From: an uncultured Faecalibacterium sp.
GTDB lineage: Bacteria > Bacillota > Clostridia > Oscillospirales > Ruminococcaceae
Assembly: GCA_900551435.1 (NCBI GenBank)
Contig: URVW01000043.1
Location: 1-18,469 of the forward strand
Direction of reading: 5' to 3'
DNA: 18,469 nucleotides
Shown: piece by piece, positions 7,002 through 14,430 of the stretch
How the letters are laid out: the number at the start of each line of letters is the position of its first letter
Numbering within the stretch: position 1 is the stretch's first letter
The notes under the pieces: generated by a model
What the model saw: the letters and a program-made list of their open reading frames with translations, nothing else
What the model was told of the DNA's origin: nothing
Databases searched by the model: none
Translations under genes and position numbers: made by a program

Positions 7002-8375
7002 TCAGATTTTTCCTGCACCCTGATCCAGAATCTTGTTGAACCGGGTGAAGAAGGTGAAGGCCGTGATGCTTGCCGCGAGGATGTCACTGACCGGCTCGGC
7101 GAGGAACACGCCGAACACCGGGTTCGGGACGATGTGCGGCAGGATGAAGATGAGGGGGATCAGCAGGATCAGCTTGCGCAGACAGGCCAGCAGCAAGCTG
7201 ACCTTGGCCTGACCCAGCGCCATAAAGCTCTGCTGACATGCGATCTGCACGCCCAGCGAGAAGATGCCCGCCATATAAATGCGCATGGCCCAAGTGGTGT
7301 ACTCAATGAGGGCGGCGTCGGAGGTGAAGATGCCCGCCACCGCGCCGGGGACCAGCATCATCAGGACCCAGAACAGAGCCGTGTAGCCAAAGCAGATGCT
7401 CAGCTGGAAGCGGAATGCCTCCTTGACGCGCTCTTTTTTGCCCGCACCGAAGTTGAAGCTCATGACCGGCTGGCCGCCCTGACAGACACCCTGAATGGGC
7501 AGCGTTGCCAGCTGGGATGCGCTGGTGATAACGGTCATGGCGCCCACGGCGACGTCGCCGCCGTAGCGGGCCAGACTGGAGCTGAAGCTGATGGACAGCA
7601 GACTTTCGGTGGACAGCATGACAAAGGACGAGATGCCCAGCGCCATCACGGGCAGGATGGTCTTTCCTTCCGGCTTCATGTACTCTTTTTTCAGCTTGAG
7701 GGTGGTCTTGGGGCCGGTCAGGAAGCGCAGGATCCAGACTGCGCCCACAGCCTGACTGAGCACGGTGGCGATGGCCGCGCCGCGCACGCCCAGCCCAAGC
7801 GCGAAGATCAGGATGGGGTCCAGAACGATGTTGATGACCGCGCCGATGACCGTGGTGAGCATGCTGATCTTGGCAAAGCCCTGCGTCGTGATGAAGGGGT
7901 TCATGCCCATCACGATGAGGACGCAGATCGAGCCTAAGATGTAGATGCGGCTGTAGGCCAGCGCATACGGCAGGGTGGTGTCGCTGGCGCCGAAGAGCCG
8001 CAGCAGAGTGGGCGCACCGGCGTAGAACACGATGGTCAGAAGGACGGAAAAGACCAGCAGCATGGTGAAGCTGTTGCCGATGATCTTTTCGGCCTGTTCC
8101 TTGTCGCCCTGTCCCATAGCGATGGCGGTGCGGGGTGCGCCGCCCGCGCCGATGAGCATCGCGAAGGCGTTCAGCAGCATCAGGATGGGGGTGAACAGGC
8201 CAACGCCGGTCAGCGCGGCTGCGCCGATGCCCGGGATGTGGCCGATGTAGATGCGGTCCACGATGTTGTACAGCAGGTTGACCACCTGCGCCACAACAGC
8301 CGGGATCATCAGCTGGAGCAGGAGCTTTTTGACGTCGCCCGTGCCCATATCTTGTTTTTTCTGTGTCTGTGCCAT
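7002..8375 (-). CDS. MATE-family multidrug/metabolite exporter
   Basis: A 457-residue polytopic membrane protein of the MATE family, which exports organic cations or other compounds in exchange for Na+ or H+. The N-terminal region PAVVAQVVNLLYNIVDRIYIGHIPG (about 25-49) is the typical first transmembrane helix and loop of MATE proteins. About twelve hydrophobic helices follow in two similar halves; the internal PIQGVCQGGQPVMSFNFGAG is the matching second-half signature. The exported substrate cannot be told from sequence. AAGGAG lies twelve bases before the ATG, slightly far. No convincing promoter is visible in the 30 bases between the start and repeat copy 3, so transcription may come from the GH3 gene or from within the repeat. 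Confidence 0.9.
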   Translation of the reverse strand: MAQTQKKQDMGTGDVKKLLLQLMIPAVVAQVVNLLYNIVDRIYIGHIPGIGAAALTGVGLFTPILMLLNAFAMLIGAGGAPRTAIAMGQGDKEQAEKIIGNSFTMLLVFSVLLTIVFYAGAPTLLRLFGASDTTLPYALAYSRIYILGSICVLIVMGMNPFITTQGFAKISMLTTVIGAVINIVLDPILIFALGLGVRGAAIATVLSQAVGAVWILRFLTGPKTTLKLKKEYMKPEGKTILPVMALGISSFVMLSTESLLSISFSSSLARYGGDVAVGAMTVITSASQLATLPIQGVCQGGQPVMSFNFGAGKKERVKEAFRFQLSICFGYTALFWVLMMLVPGAVAGIFTSDAALIEYTTWAMRIYMAGIFSLGVQIACQQSFMALGQAKVSLLLACLRKLILLIPLIFILPHIVPNPVFGVFLAEPVSDILAASITAFTFFTRFNKILDQGAGKI

Positions 8376-8405
8376 TGGAAATGGAATCTCCTTTTTACTC
8401 GCTTG

Positions 8406-8655
8406 CCCTCTCAGTCAGCGCAAGCGCGCTGACAGCTCCCCCAAAGGTGGAGCCGCTGGCGCGCCGGTTTTGTTTATGCTGATTGCGTGGGCATATGGTA
8501 TCGGAAAATGGCGGGCCTTGCTGCCTAGGGAAGCAGCTGCTGCCCATGAGGACAGGGCCAAGCTGTTTGAGAGCCGTCAGGCGACAGCGCCCAAACCTGC
8601 CCGACCTGCCAATGGCTCTCCCTCTGGGAGAGCTGGCGCGGAGCGCCTGAGAGGG
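8406..8655. repeat. Composite palindromic intergenic repeat, copy 3 (long-middle form)
   Basis: A 250-bp block with ends CCCTCTCAGTCAGCGC and, from the right, CCCTCTCAGGCGC. The left half has hairpin AGCGC/GCGCT, GACAGCTCCCCC and GGAGCCGCTGGC (8449-8460). The right half, read in reverse, has GGCGC/GCGCC, GCTCTCCC/GGGAGAGC, then TTGGCA (8607-8612). This is the same layout as copies 1 and 2, but about 146 bases of sequence fill the middle, against 22-23 in the others. It ends six bases from the GH3 stop codon and starts 30 bases from the MATE start. I see no gene in the middle portion. Confidence 0.7.
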
Positions 8656-8661
8656 TCATTC

Positions 8662-10905
8662 TTAGTAAGACAGGCCAAAGTTCATCTCATAGTAGTTGCC
8701 GGCGGCGTCACGGTAAGCGTAAGACTTGCCGTTCTCGTCCTTCATGCTGTCGGGCATGTAGGCGTCCTTGGCGTAGCCGGGAACGTCGTTGGGGCTGATG
8801 CAGACGCCGTCTGCGTTGACTGCCAAAACTTCGTCGCCCTTGGGCAGGGTCAGCGGCAGCTTGCCGACAGGAGCGAAGCGGCCGAACATGACATCCAGCG
8901 TTGCGGAGGGGTAGGTGTCGAAGCCGACGGTCAGGGCGTCGGAGACCTTCTCGATGTTGCCGACTTCCCATGCCAGCGGGCAGTTGATGTTGGAAACGAC
9001 CTTGCCGCCGTGTGCGTGGACAGCTTCGGCGATGCCGGGGATGCGGTTTGCGCCCACGAGGGTGGTCTCCTGATGGGTCTCGGCGGTGGGCTTGCCGCTC
9101 TCATCGACGTTGCAGACGGTCTTGTCCTCGCAGATGTCCAGTTCCAGATAGCCGGGAGTTGCATTGAAGTATGCACCGGACTGCGGGCTGACCATCAGCA
9201 GGGCGATATCGGCCTGTGCGGGGTCGTCCACCAGCGTGACGTCGCCCAGCATCTCGCGCAGAGCCTTGGTGGCAGTTTCGCCGGCCTCGGCGCTCTTGCC
9301 AAAGGCTTCGGCGTAGACCTTGCAGCCCGCCTTCAGGGGCAGCGTGCCGTCGTTCTTCAGCAGAACGACGCTCTCGCGGTGGACGCGGCTGGCCTCTTCC
9401 CAGTCGGCCTTGGTGGCGACGACCTCAGCGGCCTTCTGGGGGTCTGCATACGGGTTCTCGAACATGCCCTGACGGAACAGCTCGGTCAGCGTGCGGCTGA
9501 CAGCGCGGTTCAGGCTCTCGTCGGTCAGAACGAGGTCCTCTTTCTTGAAACCGGCGGGCACTTCGTGGGTGTCATAGTAGCCGTTGGTGGCGCGGGCATA
9601 GCTCTCTTCGCCGAACTCGTTGTCCAGCAGACCGGAGATCAGGTCCACGCCGCTCTGGGTGACCGCATAGCCGATGCGCTCCGGCTCGTCCAGCATATCG
9701 ACGCCCCAGCACATGTTGTGCACGATGCCGGTGTCGGAGTTGATGTAGCCCTTGAAGCCCATCTGATTGCGGAGCATCCCGTCGATGAACACCTTATTGT
9801 AAGCGAAGCCGTACGGATTCAGCTCGATGGGGTTGCCCTCGAAGTCCTCCTGCGGGGCGCTCTTCTCGGCGGACGGCTTGGAGTAATACGGCATGATGGA
9901 CTCGGCGTTGTGGCGGATGGCCGCACGGAAGGCCGGGATGTGGTACTTCTGCAGAGAACCGGGGGTGGCGTAAATGTTCCACTGACCGGCTGCATAGTGG
10001 GGATCGAAGCCGTTCTCACGCGCGCCGCCGCCGGGGAAGTGCTTCACGGTCATGGACACGCCGTCGGGGGTGACACCGTTGCTGCCGCCCTGAATGCCGG
10101 GGATGAGGTGGTCAAAAATTTCTTCGATCAGCTCGGGGTCCTCGCCGAACGTGCCGAAGGTGCGCTGCCAACGGGGGTCGGTGACGCAGTCGGCCATGTA
10201 CATATAGCCCTTCTTCAGGCCGCATGCGTTCCACTCGCGGCGGATGGTGTCGGCGAACTTGTCGATGATGTCGATACGGGCCGTGCCCTTGACGGCGGCT
10301 GCGATGCCCAGCGTTCCGGGCCAAGTGGCGAACACGCCGGTGGCGTCGTTCATGCCGAACACGACCTCGCCGTTCTCGTTGCGGCTGTTGGACATGACCT
10401 GCATGGGCACGAAGTGCTCGCAGGTCTCGGTCAGGTACTGCAGCTGGTTCAGGTAATCGGCCAGATCTTCGGGCGAGGGGCTTTCGCGCAGGATGACGTG
10501 GCGGTTGAAGCACTTCTTGACCATGTCGGAGGTGCTGGGCAGGGCCTGATGGCCGAAGATGCTGTCGGAGACATCCACAGGAGCCTCGTCCAGCAAGCCG
10601 CTCTCGTCGCCCACGGGCTTGTGGCCGCTGGCAGACAGACGCGGAGACGGATACTTGGGGCCCATGCGCCAGTCGGAGGTGAACAGCTGGCCGATCTTCT
10701 CGCTGGTGGTCAGGGTCTGGACGTATGCCTTTGCGCGCTCTTCGGGGGAAAGACGCCAGTCGTTGACGGCGCTGACGGTCCCCGTGCCGTCGATATCCTT
10801 AAAATATAGGCCGTCCTGCGAGATGACCTTGCGCTCCACCGTGCCGATGGTGGGGCCGTTTGCGTTGACATAGCGCTGAACGCGCTCCGATGCTTTTACT
10901 GCCAT
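8662..10905 (-). CDS. Glycoside hydrolase family 3 enzyme (beta-glucosidase/xylosidase type)
   Basis: A 747-residue retaining glycosidase. The GH3 barrel domain shows DPRWQRTFGTFGEDPEL (243-259), KHFPGGG (288-294) and GYINSDTG (386-393), in which Asp391 is the expected nucleophile. The (alpha/beta) sandwich domain begins around RESVVLLKNDGTLPL (510-524) and contains GKLPLTLP (681-688). The protein ends at NFGLSY, exactly where many GH3 enzymes continue into a fibronectin-like domain, so that domain is absent. There is no signal peptide, so it probably acts on short oligosaccharides or glycosides inside the cell. Substrate is not predictable; beta-glucosidase, beta-xylosidase and related activities are possible. 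The start has AAGGAG six bases upstream. It is divergent from a sugar symporter. Confidence 0.9.
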   Translation of the reverse strand: MAVKASERVQRYVNANGPTIGTVERKVISQDGLYFKDIDGTGTVSAVNDWRLSPEERAKAYVQTLTTSEKIGQLFTSDWRMGPKYPSPRLSASGHKPVGDESGLLDEAPVDVSDSIFGHQALPSTSDMVKKCFNRHVILRESPSPEDLADYLNQLQYLTETCEHFVPMQVMSNSRNENGEVVFGMNDATGVFATWPGTLGIAAAVKGTARIDIIDKFADTIRREWNACGLKKGYMYMADCVTDPRWQRTFGTFGEDPELIEEIFDHLIPGIQGGSNGVTPDGVSMTVKHFPGGGARENGFDPHYAAGQWNIYATPGSLQKYHIPAFRAAIRHNAESIMPYYSKPSAEKSAPQEDFEGNPIELNPYGFAYNKVFIDGMLRNQMGFKGYINSDTGIVHNMCWGVDMLDEPERIGYAVTQSGVDLISGLLDNEFGEESYARATNGYYDTHEVPAGFKKEDLVLTDESLNRAVSRTLTELFRQGMFENPYADPQKAAEVVATKADWEEASRVHRESVVLLKNDGTLPLKAGCKVYAEAFGKSAEAGETATKALREMLGDVTLVDDPAQADIALLMVSPQSGAYFNATPGYLELDICEDKTVCNVDESGKPTAETHQETTLVGANRIPGIAEAVHAHGGKVVSNINCPLAWEVGNIEKVSDALTVGFDTYPSATLDVMFGRFAPVGKLPLTLPKGDEVLAVNADGVCISPNDVPGYAKDAYMPDSMKDENGKSYAYRDAAGNYYEMNFGLSY

Positions 10906-11065
10906 GGGTGTTCTCCTTTTCTCATTTTTGCAAAATTTTTCACGAAATATAGGATACCTATATTATAATAGCGGACTTCAAAACCGATTAGAAATATTTT
11001 TGGATAAATCCGCACTTTCCCCGCATTCTTTTGCGGACTTCTCGCACAGATTGGCATTGTGCAAT

Positions 11066-11078
11066 ACTAGTATATCAC
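11066..11078 (-). promoter_or_regulatory. GH3 promoter, extended -10, 13-base block shared with GH2
   Basis: Read on the minus strand, GTGATATACTAGT contains TG-A-TATACT, an extended -10 box (TATACT at 11069-11074). No good -35 box is seen. The identical 13 bases occur at 16734-16746, in the same orientation relative to the GH2 gene. Confidence 0.5.
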
Positions 11079-11092
11079 TTGCTTGTGCAAGT
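11077..11092. promoter_or_regulatory. Inverted repeat, probable operator
   Basis: ACTTGC-TTGT-GCAAGT, a perfect 6-bp-arm inverted repeat. It abuts the GH3 extended -10 box and lies 16 bases upstream of the symporter -35 box, so one regulator bound here could act on both genes. The regulator is unknown and not in the window. Confidence 0.5.
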
Positions 11093-11107
11093 TGCCCAAT
11101 AGCTTTT

Positions 11108-11135
11108 TTGAAAGTTGTGAAAAATGTTCTATAAT
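11108..11135 (+). promoter_or_regulatory. Promoter of the GPH symporter
   Basis: TTGAAA (11108-11113), a 16-base spacer and TATAAT (11130-11135). Transcription would start near 11142, giving a leader of about 155 bases. Confidence 0.6.
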
Positions 11136-11298
11136 AGTAAAATCGTCCTGTTTTACCTCAAAATTTTACTAACAGAATTTCCAAAATGTGTTCATAATAA
11201 AGACATAAAGTCCCGGCACGCCGCACAGTGGCAGGTGCGAAAAGCCAAACGGACGAAAACGGAGAACGCCTATACACAAATTAAGGAGAGAAAACGAA

Positions 11299-12810
11299 AT
11301 GGCAAAAACGAGAAGTCTGCCGGACAAGTTCTATGATAAGGACTACGAGCACAACGGCATCCACCGCGTCCCGCTGTGGCGCATCGCATGCTTCGCACTG
11401 AACAACACGGCTACCAACCTGTACCTGTTCCTGATGAACTACGCTACCTACTACCTGATGGGCTGGGTCGGCGTCGGCATGATGATCGCCTCTTCGCTGA
11501 CCATGGCCATGCGTATCTGGGACGGTGTCACCGATCCGTTCGTCGGCTTCATGGTCGATAAGACCAACGGCAAGTTCGGCAAGAACCGCCCGTTCATCGT
11601 CATCGGCAACATCACCCTGTGCGTGACCAGTTTCATTCTGTTCCATTGCACCCACCTGCTGCCGCAGGCAGCCCGCTTCCCCTTCTACATTGTGATCCTG
11701 ATGGTCTACTATCTGGGTTACACCTGCCAGTGCGTCGTTACCAAGTCTGCTCAGTCCTGCATGACCAACGACCCCAAGCAGCGTCCTCTGTTCGCATCCT
11801 TCGACGGTGTGTATAACACCCTGCTGTTCTCTGTTGTTGCGATCATCTGCGCCCGAATCGCAGCAAGCTACAAGGACGTCGGCGGCTATGCTTCCACCCA
11901 GTTCTTCCACACCTTCTGGCTGTTTACTGCGATCACCTCCGGTATCTTCACCCTGCTGGCTGTCATCGCCATCACCCCGAAGGACCGTCCTGAGTTCTTT
12001 GGTACTGGCAAGCCGGTCAAGGTCGGTCTGAAGGATTACTGGGATACCCTGAAGAACAACCGCGCCATCCAGATGCTGGTCCTGTCCGCCTCTACTGATA
12101 AGCTGGGCGGCTCCGCAAAGACCAGCGCCGTTCAGGTCGCAATGTTCGCCTGCATCGCCGGTTCTACCCTGCTGCAGGGCAACGTTACCGCTCTGACCAC
12201 CATCCCCAGCTGCATCATCACCTTCTGCTGCGTTTCTTACTTCGCTACCAAGTTTGGTCAGCGCAAGGGCATGATCATTGGCTCTGTCGGTGCTCTGATC
12301 GGCAATGGTGCTCTGATCGCTCTGTGGCTGCTGGGTGACCCCACCACCATGACCTCCAACCCCGAGACCGGTGCTCTGAACTGGGGCTACTTCCTGATCC
12401 TCTATGTTGTCCTGACCGTTGTGACCGCTGGCTTCCAGGGTCTGTCCGGCAACATCGTTATCCCCATGACTGCTGACTGCGCCGACTACGAAGTTTATCG
12501 TTCCGGCAAGTACGTCCCCGGCCTGATGGGCACCCTGTTCAGCTTCGTCGATAAGTTGGTCTCTTCCTTCGCTCCCATGATCGCTGGTATCATGTTCACC
12601 GCCTGCGGCTTCGCTGACCACAACCCCGTCATGGGCGACCCCGTCACCATGAAGCTCCGCGTTGGTGTTGCAATGTGCGCATACGGCATGCTTTGTGTTG
12701 GTCTGGTCTGCAACCTGATCGCCATGAAGTTCTACCCGCTGACCAAGGAAAAGATGGCTGAGATCCAGGACGAAGTCGTCAAGATCAAGATGGCTGCTCA
12801 GAACGCATAA
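11299..12810 (+). CDS. GPH-family glycoside-pentoside-hexuronide:cation symporter
   Basis: A 503-residue, twelve-helix transporter of the GPH branch of the major facilitator superfamily, importing a glycoside, pentose or hexuronide with Na+ or H+. The family signature RIWDGVTDPFVGFMVDKT is at 72-89, followed by GKNRPFI (94-100). The later MTADCADYEVYRSGKYVPG and its following helix match the family's second conserved region near the C-terminal half. There is no PTS IIA-like extension. GGAG lies ten bases before the ATG. The gene diverges from GH3, which suggests that the symporter supplies substrate to intracellular glycosidases. Codons ending in T (GCT, GTT, TCT) are more frequent from about 11740 onwards than in the arg genes, perhaps reflecting high expression. 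Confidence 0.9.
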   Translation: MAKTRSLPDKFYDKDYEHNGIHRVPLWRIACFALNNTATNLYLFLMNYATYYLMGWVGVGMMIASSLTMAMRIWDGVTDPFVGFMVDKTNGKFGKNRPFIVIGNITLCVTSFILFHCTHLLPQAARFPFYIVILMVYYLGYTCQCVVTKSAQSCMTNDPKQRPLFASFDGVYNTLLFSVVAIICARIAASYKDVGGYASTQFFHTFWLFTAITSGIFTLLAVIAITPKDRPEFFGTGKPVKVGLKDYWDTLKNNRAIQMLVLSASTDKLGGSAKTSAVQVAMFACIAGSTLLQGNVTALTTIPSCIITFCCVSYFATKFGQRKGMIIGSVGALIGNGALIALWLLGDPTTMTSNPETGALNWGYFLILYVVLTVVTAGFQGLSGNIVIPMTADCADYEVYRSGKYVPGLMGTLFSFVDKLVSSFAPMIAGIMFTACGFADHNPVMGDPVTMKLRVGVAMCAYGMLCVGLVCNLIAMKFYPLTKEKMAEIQDEVVKIKMAAQNA

Positions 12811-12859
12811 TTCGGCTGCCACGCTGAAACTGCGGAATCATACAGTAGAAACCAAATAG

Positions 12860-12903
12860 GGAAAGACCGCTCACTGGGCAAAACGCGCGGTGGGCGGCTT
12901 TCC
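12860..12903 (+). terminator. Terminator-like hairpin after the symporter
   Basis: GGAAAG-a-CCGCTCAC pairs with GTGGGCGGCTTTCC, with one bulged A and one wobble, followed by TGATTTTATG. The T-run is poor, so it may attenuate rather than stop transcription into the TM2 gene. Confidence 0.45.
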
Positions 12904-12938
12904 TGATTTTATGAAACAAGAGACAGAGGTACAAAACA

Positions 12939-13232
12939 ATGGCAAATACCCAGTGGACGAAAGACCCGAACCACGGCTTTATCTGGAACAGCATCGACCA
13001 CCTTTTGACATGGCACGCCAACCGCGAAAAGCATTGTGTCAGCCGGAAGAAGTACCTTCGTCTTTGTTGGCTCGGCATGTTTGGCGCACACCAGTTCTAC
13101 GCAAAGCGGCCCATTCTGGGCGTGCTCTATCTGGCTACCTTTTGGAGCGGCTTCTCGTTTGCGATGACATTGATCGATGTCATTATTGCCGTGCCCATGA
13201 AGCCGGACGAGAACGGCAATATCTGGCTGTGA
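12939..13232 (+). CDS. TM2-domain small membrane protein
   Basis: A 97-residue protein with a TM2 domain: about 45 N-terminal polar residues, then CVSRKKYLRLCWLGMFGAHQFY, with the family pattern of a helix ending G-x-H-x-F-Y, a short turn (AKRPILG), and a second helix ending in TLIDVIIAV. This is the standard paired-helix unit of TM2 proteins, whose function in bacteria is generally unknown. The ATG follows an AGAGG sequence about nine bases upstream. A longer overlapping frame starting at 12890 lacks this domain and is rejected. It lies behind a weak terminator after the symporter and is followed after 46 bases by another small membrane protein, so the two may form a pair. Confidence 0.8.
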   Translation: MANTQWTKDPNHGFIWNSIDHLLTWHANREKHCVSRKKYLRLCWLGMFGAHQFYAKRPILGVLYLATFWSGFSFAMTLIDVIIAVPMKPDENGNIWL

Positions 13233-13278
13233 ACCACCCAACAGAGCGGTTTCGTGGAAACCGGAAAGGCAGTTCCCT

Positions 13279-13488
13279 ATGAGCAACTTTTTTCAAGCGC
13301 TGTTCAACACCAATCATGACCAGCCCAGCTTTCTGGTGTTCGTCATTCTGGCCCTCATTGCCATCGTCCTGCCCAACGTGACGAAGTACCTGTACGAGTC
13401 CCGCAAGGCGAACGGCAGCACCAAAACGGCCGGCACGAGCACTTCCGCCGCAAAGCCCCGCCATCAGCACAAAAAGAAAAAGCGCTGA
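13279..13488 (+). CDS. Small single-pass membrane protein, unknown function
   Basis: A 69-residue protein that I do not recognise. Residues 1-16 are polar, ~17-35 (SFLVFVILALIAIVLPNVT) form one hydrophobic helix, and the remainder is hydrophilic and ends in a strongly basic tail (HQHKKKKR). The layout suggests a membrane anchor with a cytoplasmic, nucleic-acid- or lipid-binding basic tail, but that is inference. AAAGG lies about nine bases upstream of the ATG. Codon use is GC-ending like the neighbours, which supports a real gene. It is probably cotranscribed with the TM2 gene and ends just before two hairpins. Confidence 0.6.
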   Translation: MSNFFQALFNTNHDQPSFLVFVILALIAIVLPNVTKYLYESRKANGSTKTAGTSTSAAKPRHQHKKKKR

Positions 13489-13489
13489 G

Positions 13490-13506
13490 CGGCCTTTGCC
13501 GTTTTT
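13490..13506 (+). terminator. Weak terminator after small membrane protein
   Basis: CGGC-CTTT-GCCG followed by TTTTT. The stem is only 4-6 bp, so it is weak alone; a stronger hairpin follows at 13571. Confidence 0.35.
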
Positions 13507-13570
13507 CTAAGACATTTTCCCTCTATTCATTCATTTACCTCCTGCCCCAGCATTCTTTTCGGAGAACATG

Positions 13571-13600
13571 AAAGCCCTGCGGCGTTCGCCGCAGGGCTTT
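13571..13600 (+). terminator. Strong hairpin terminator
   Basis: A 13-bp perfect stem, AAAGCCCTGCGGC / GCCGCAGGGCTTT, with the loop GTTC, then TGTGTTG. It separates the symporter/TM2 transcripts from the toxin-antitoxin promoter. Confidence 0.8.
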
Positions 13601-13636
13601 TGTGTTGCAGGAAATTTAACTTGTGAACGAAAAAGA

Positions 13637-13665
13637 TTGACATGCGATAGCAAATATGCTATCAT
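13637..13665 (+). promoter_or_regulatory. Promoter of the toxin-antitoxin operon
   Basis: TTGACA (13637-13642), a 17-base spacer and TATCAT (13660-13665), 38 bases before the toxin start. It is close to the ideal sigma-A promoter. Confidence 0.8.
13646..13663. promoter_or_regulatory. Operator for antitoxin autoregulation
   Basis: GATAGCA-AATA-TGCTATC, a perfect inverted repeat with 7-bp arms. It fills the spacer and overlaps the -10 box, so a bound dimer would block RNA polymerase. This is the expected behaviour of an Xre-type antitoxin on its own promoter. Confidence 0.7.
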
Positions 13666-13703
13666 AAAACCGAGAAAAGCGGCGTGATTGAGGATGATAT
13701 AAA

Positions 13704-14069
13704 ATGTATACAGTAGAATTTTATGAGGACGCGAACGGCGTCTCAGAACTGTGGAATTTTTTAGAAGAACTGCGCGTGAAAAGTGCGACCAGCAAAGACG
13801 CCCGCATCCAGCACAAGCAGATCGCGCTTTATATCCAGCTGCTGCAAGATAATGGGACCCGCTTGCCGGAGAATATCACGAAACATTTGGCCGAGGATAT
13901 CTGGGAACTGCGGCCGGGAAACAATCGGGTGTTTTACTTTTGCTGGCAGGAGAATAAATTTGTACTGCTGCATCAGTTTCGGAAAAAATCGCAGAAAACG
14001 CCGCGAAGAGAGATCGAACGCGCAAAGGCGGAGCGCGATGATTGGCTGGCAAGAAAAAAGAAGGAGTGA
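13704..14069 (+). CDS. higB: RelE/HigB-type toxin (phage Gp49-like)
   Basis: A 121-residue basic protein of the phage-derived Gp49-like/HigB branch of the RelE superfamily, expected to be a ribosome-dependent mRNA nuclease. Features seen are MYTVEFYEDANGVSE at the start, a helical middle, then DIWELRPGNNRVFYFCW (about 69-85) and FVLLHQFRKKSQKTPRREIERAKAE (about 89-113). The last two are the characteristic 'LR-G-x-R-V-x-Y' strand and 'L-L-H-x-F-x-K-K-x-x-K-T-P' motif. GAGG precedes the ATG by about ten bases. Toxin-first order followed by an HTH antitoxin is the usual HigBA layout. Codons are richer in A/T than those of its neighbours, consistent with horizontal transfer. Confidence 0.85.
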   Translation: MYTVEFYEDANGVSELWNFLEELRVKSATSKDARIQHKQIALYIQLLQDNGTRLPENITKHLAEDIWELRPGNNRVFYFCWQENKFVLLHQFRKKSQKTPRREIERAKAERDDWLARKKKE

Positions 14070-14075
14070 TGGTCT

Positions 14076-14351
14076 ATGAAAACGTGGAATGACTACAAAG
14101 AACATGTTCGGGAAGTTGACCCGGAAGTTTCCAAGGACCTTGAGGAAGTGGAAGAGCTTTCAAAGATCGTGAAAGCGATGGTAGAACAGCGCAATGCGCT
14201 GGGACTGAGCCAGCGGGAACTGGCGGCAATGTGCGGGATCCCGCAGTCGTCGGTCGCGCGGATCGAATCCTTCAAGACGATTCCCAATTTGGATACGCTG
14301 TTAAAGATTTTCCAGCAGCTTGGATTAAAACTGAATGTCACAGCGGCTTGA
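14076..14351 (+). CDS. higA: HigA-type HTH antitoxin (Xre family)
   Basis: A 91-residue protein with an acidic helical N-terminus (about 1-30) and a Cro/C1-type helix-turn-helix at about 38-85: RNALGLSQRELAAMCGIPQ, then SSVARIESFKTIPNLDTLLKIFQQLGLKL. It is expected to bind and neutralise the HigB-like toxin and repress the shared promoter through the inverted repeat at 13646-13663. It starts six bases after the toxin stop, with AAGGAG overlapping the end of the toxin gene. The substitution IPQSSVARIES is the usual recognition helix of this family. Single-promoter, tightly spaced organisation supports an active module. Confidence 0.88.
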   Translation: MKTWNDYKEHVREVDPEVSKDLEEVEELSKIVKAMVEQRNALGLSQRELAAMCGIPQSSVARIESFKTIPNLDTLLKIFQQLGLKLNVTAA

Positions 14352-14369
14352 CATCGCATAAAACAAAAA

Positions 14370-14408
14370 GCCCCGGCGGGCCACTGCATTTGCAGCACCC
14401 GCCGGGGC
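14370..14408 (-). terminator. Terminator of the GH2 gene
   Basis: GCCCCGGCGGG / CCCGCCGGGGC, an 11-bp stem with an inner CTGCA/TGCAG stem. On the minus strand it is followed by TTTTTGTTTTATG. It also separates GH2 from the convergent toxin-antitoxin operon. Confidence 0.85.
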
Positions 14409-14430
14409 ATCATTATGCTTTGGGGAAAAC

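Larger units (their letters stand above)
10906..11298. other. Divergent regulatory region between GH3 and symporter
   Basis: A 393-bp AT-rich gap holding back-to-back promoters and at least one inverted repeat (listed separately). It also contains ATTGTGCAAT (11056-11065), near the expected GH3 start of transcription, and a TATTATAATA stretch (10961-10970) that could serve as a -10 box on either strand. The roughly 157-base GH3 leader and 155-base symporter leader contain no convincing open frame. Confidence 0.6.

Noticed and set aside
8251..10809. Plus-strand open frame of 852 codons opposite GH3
   Set aside because: Low-complexity composition typical of antisense to a GC-rich gene; it runs through the repeat copy and the MATE start without any recognisable motif.
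10904..11336. Two plus-strand frames in the divergent gap
   Set aside because: AT-rich, codon use unlike the genome, and they contain the promoters and overlap the symporter start out of frame.
12890..13282. 130-codon frame overlapping the TM2 gene
   Set aside because: The alternative frame at 12939 carries a clear TM2 domain; this one has no hydrophobic pair or motif.
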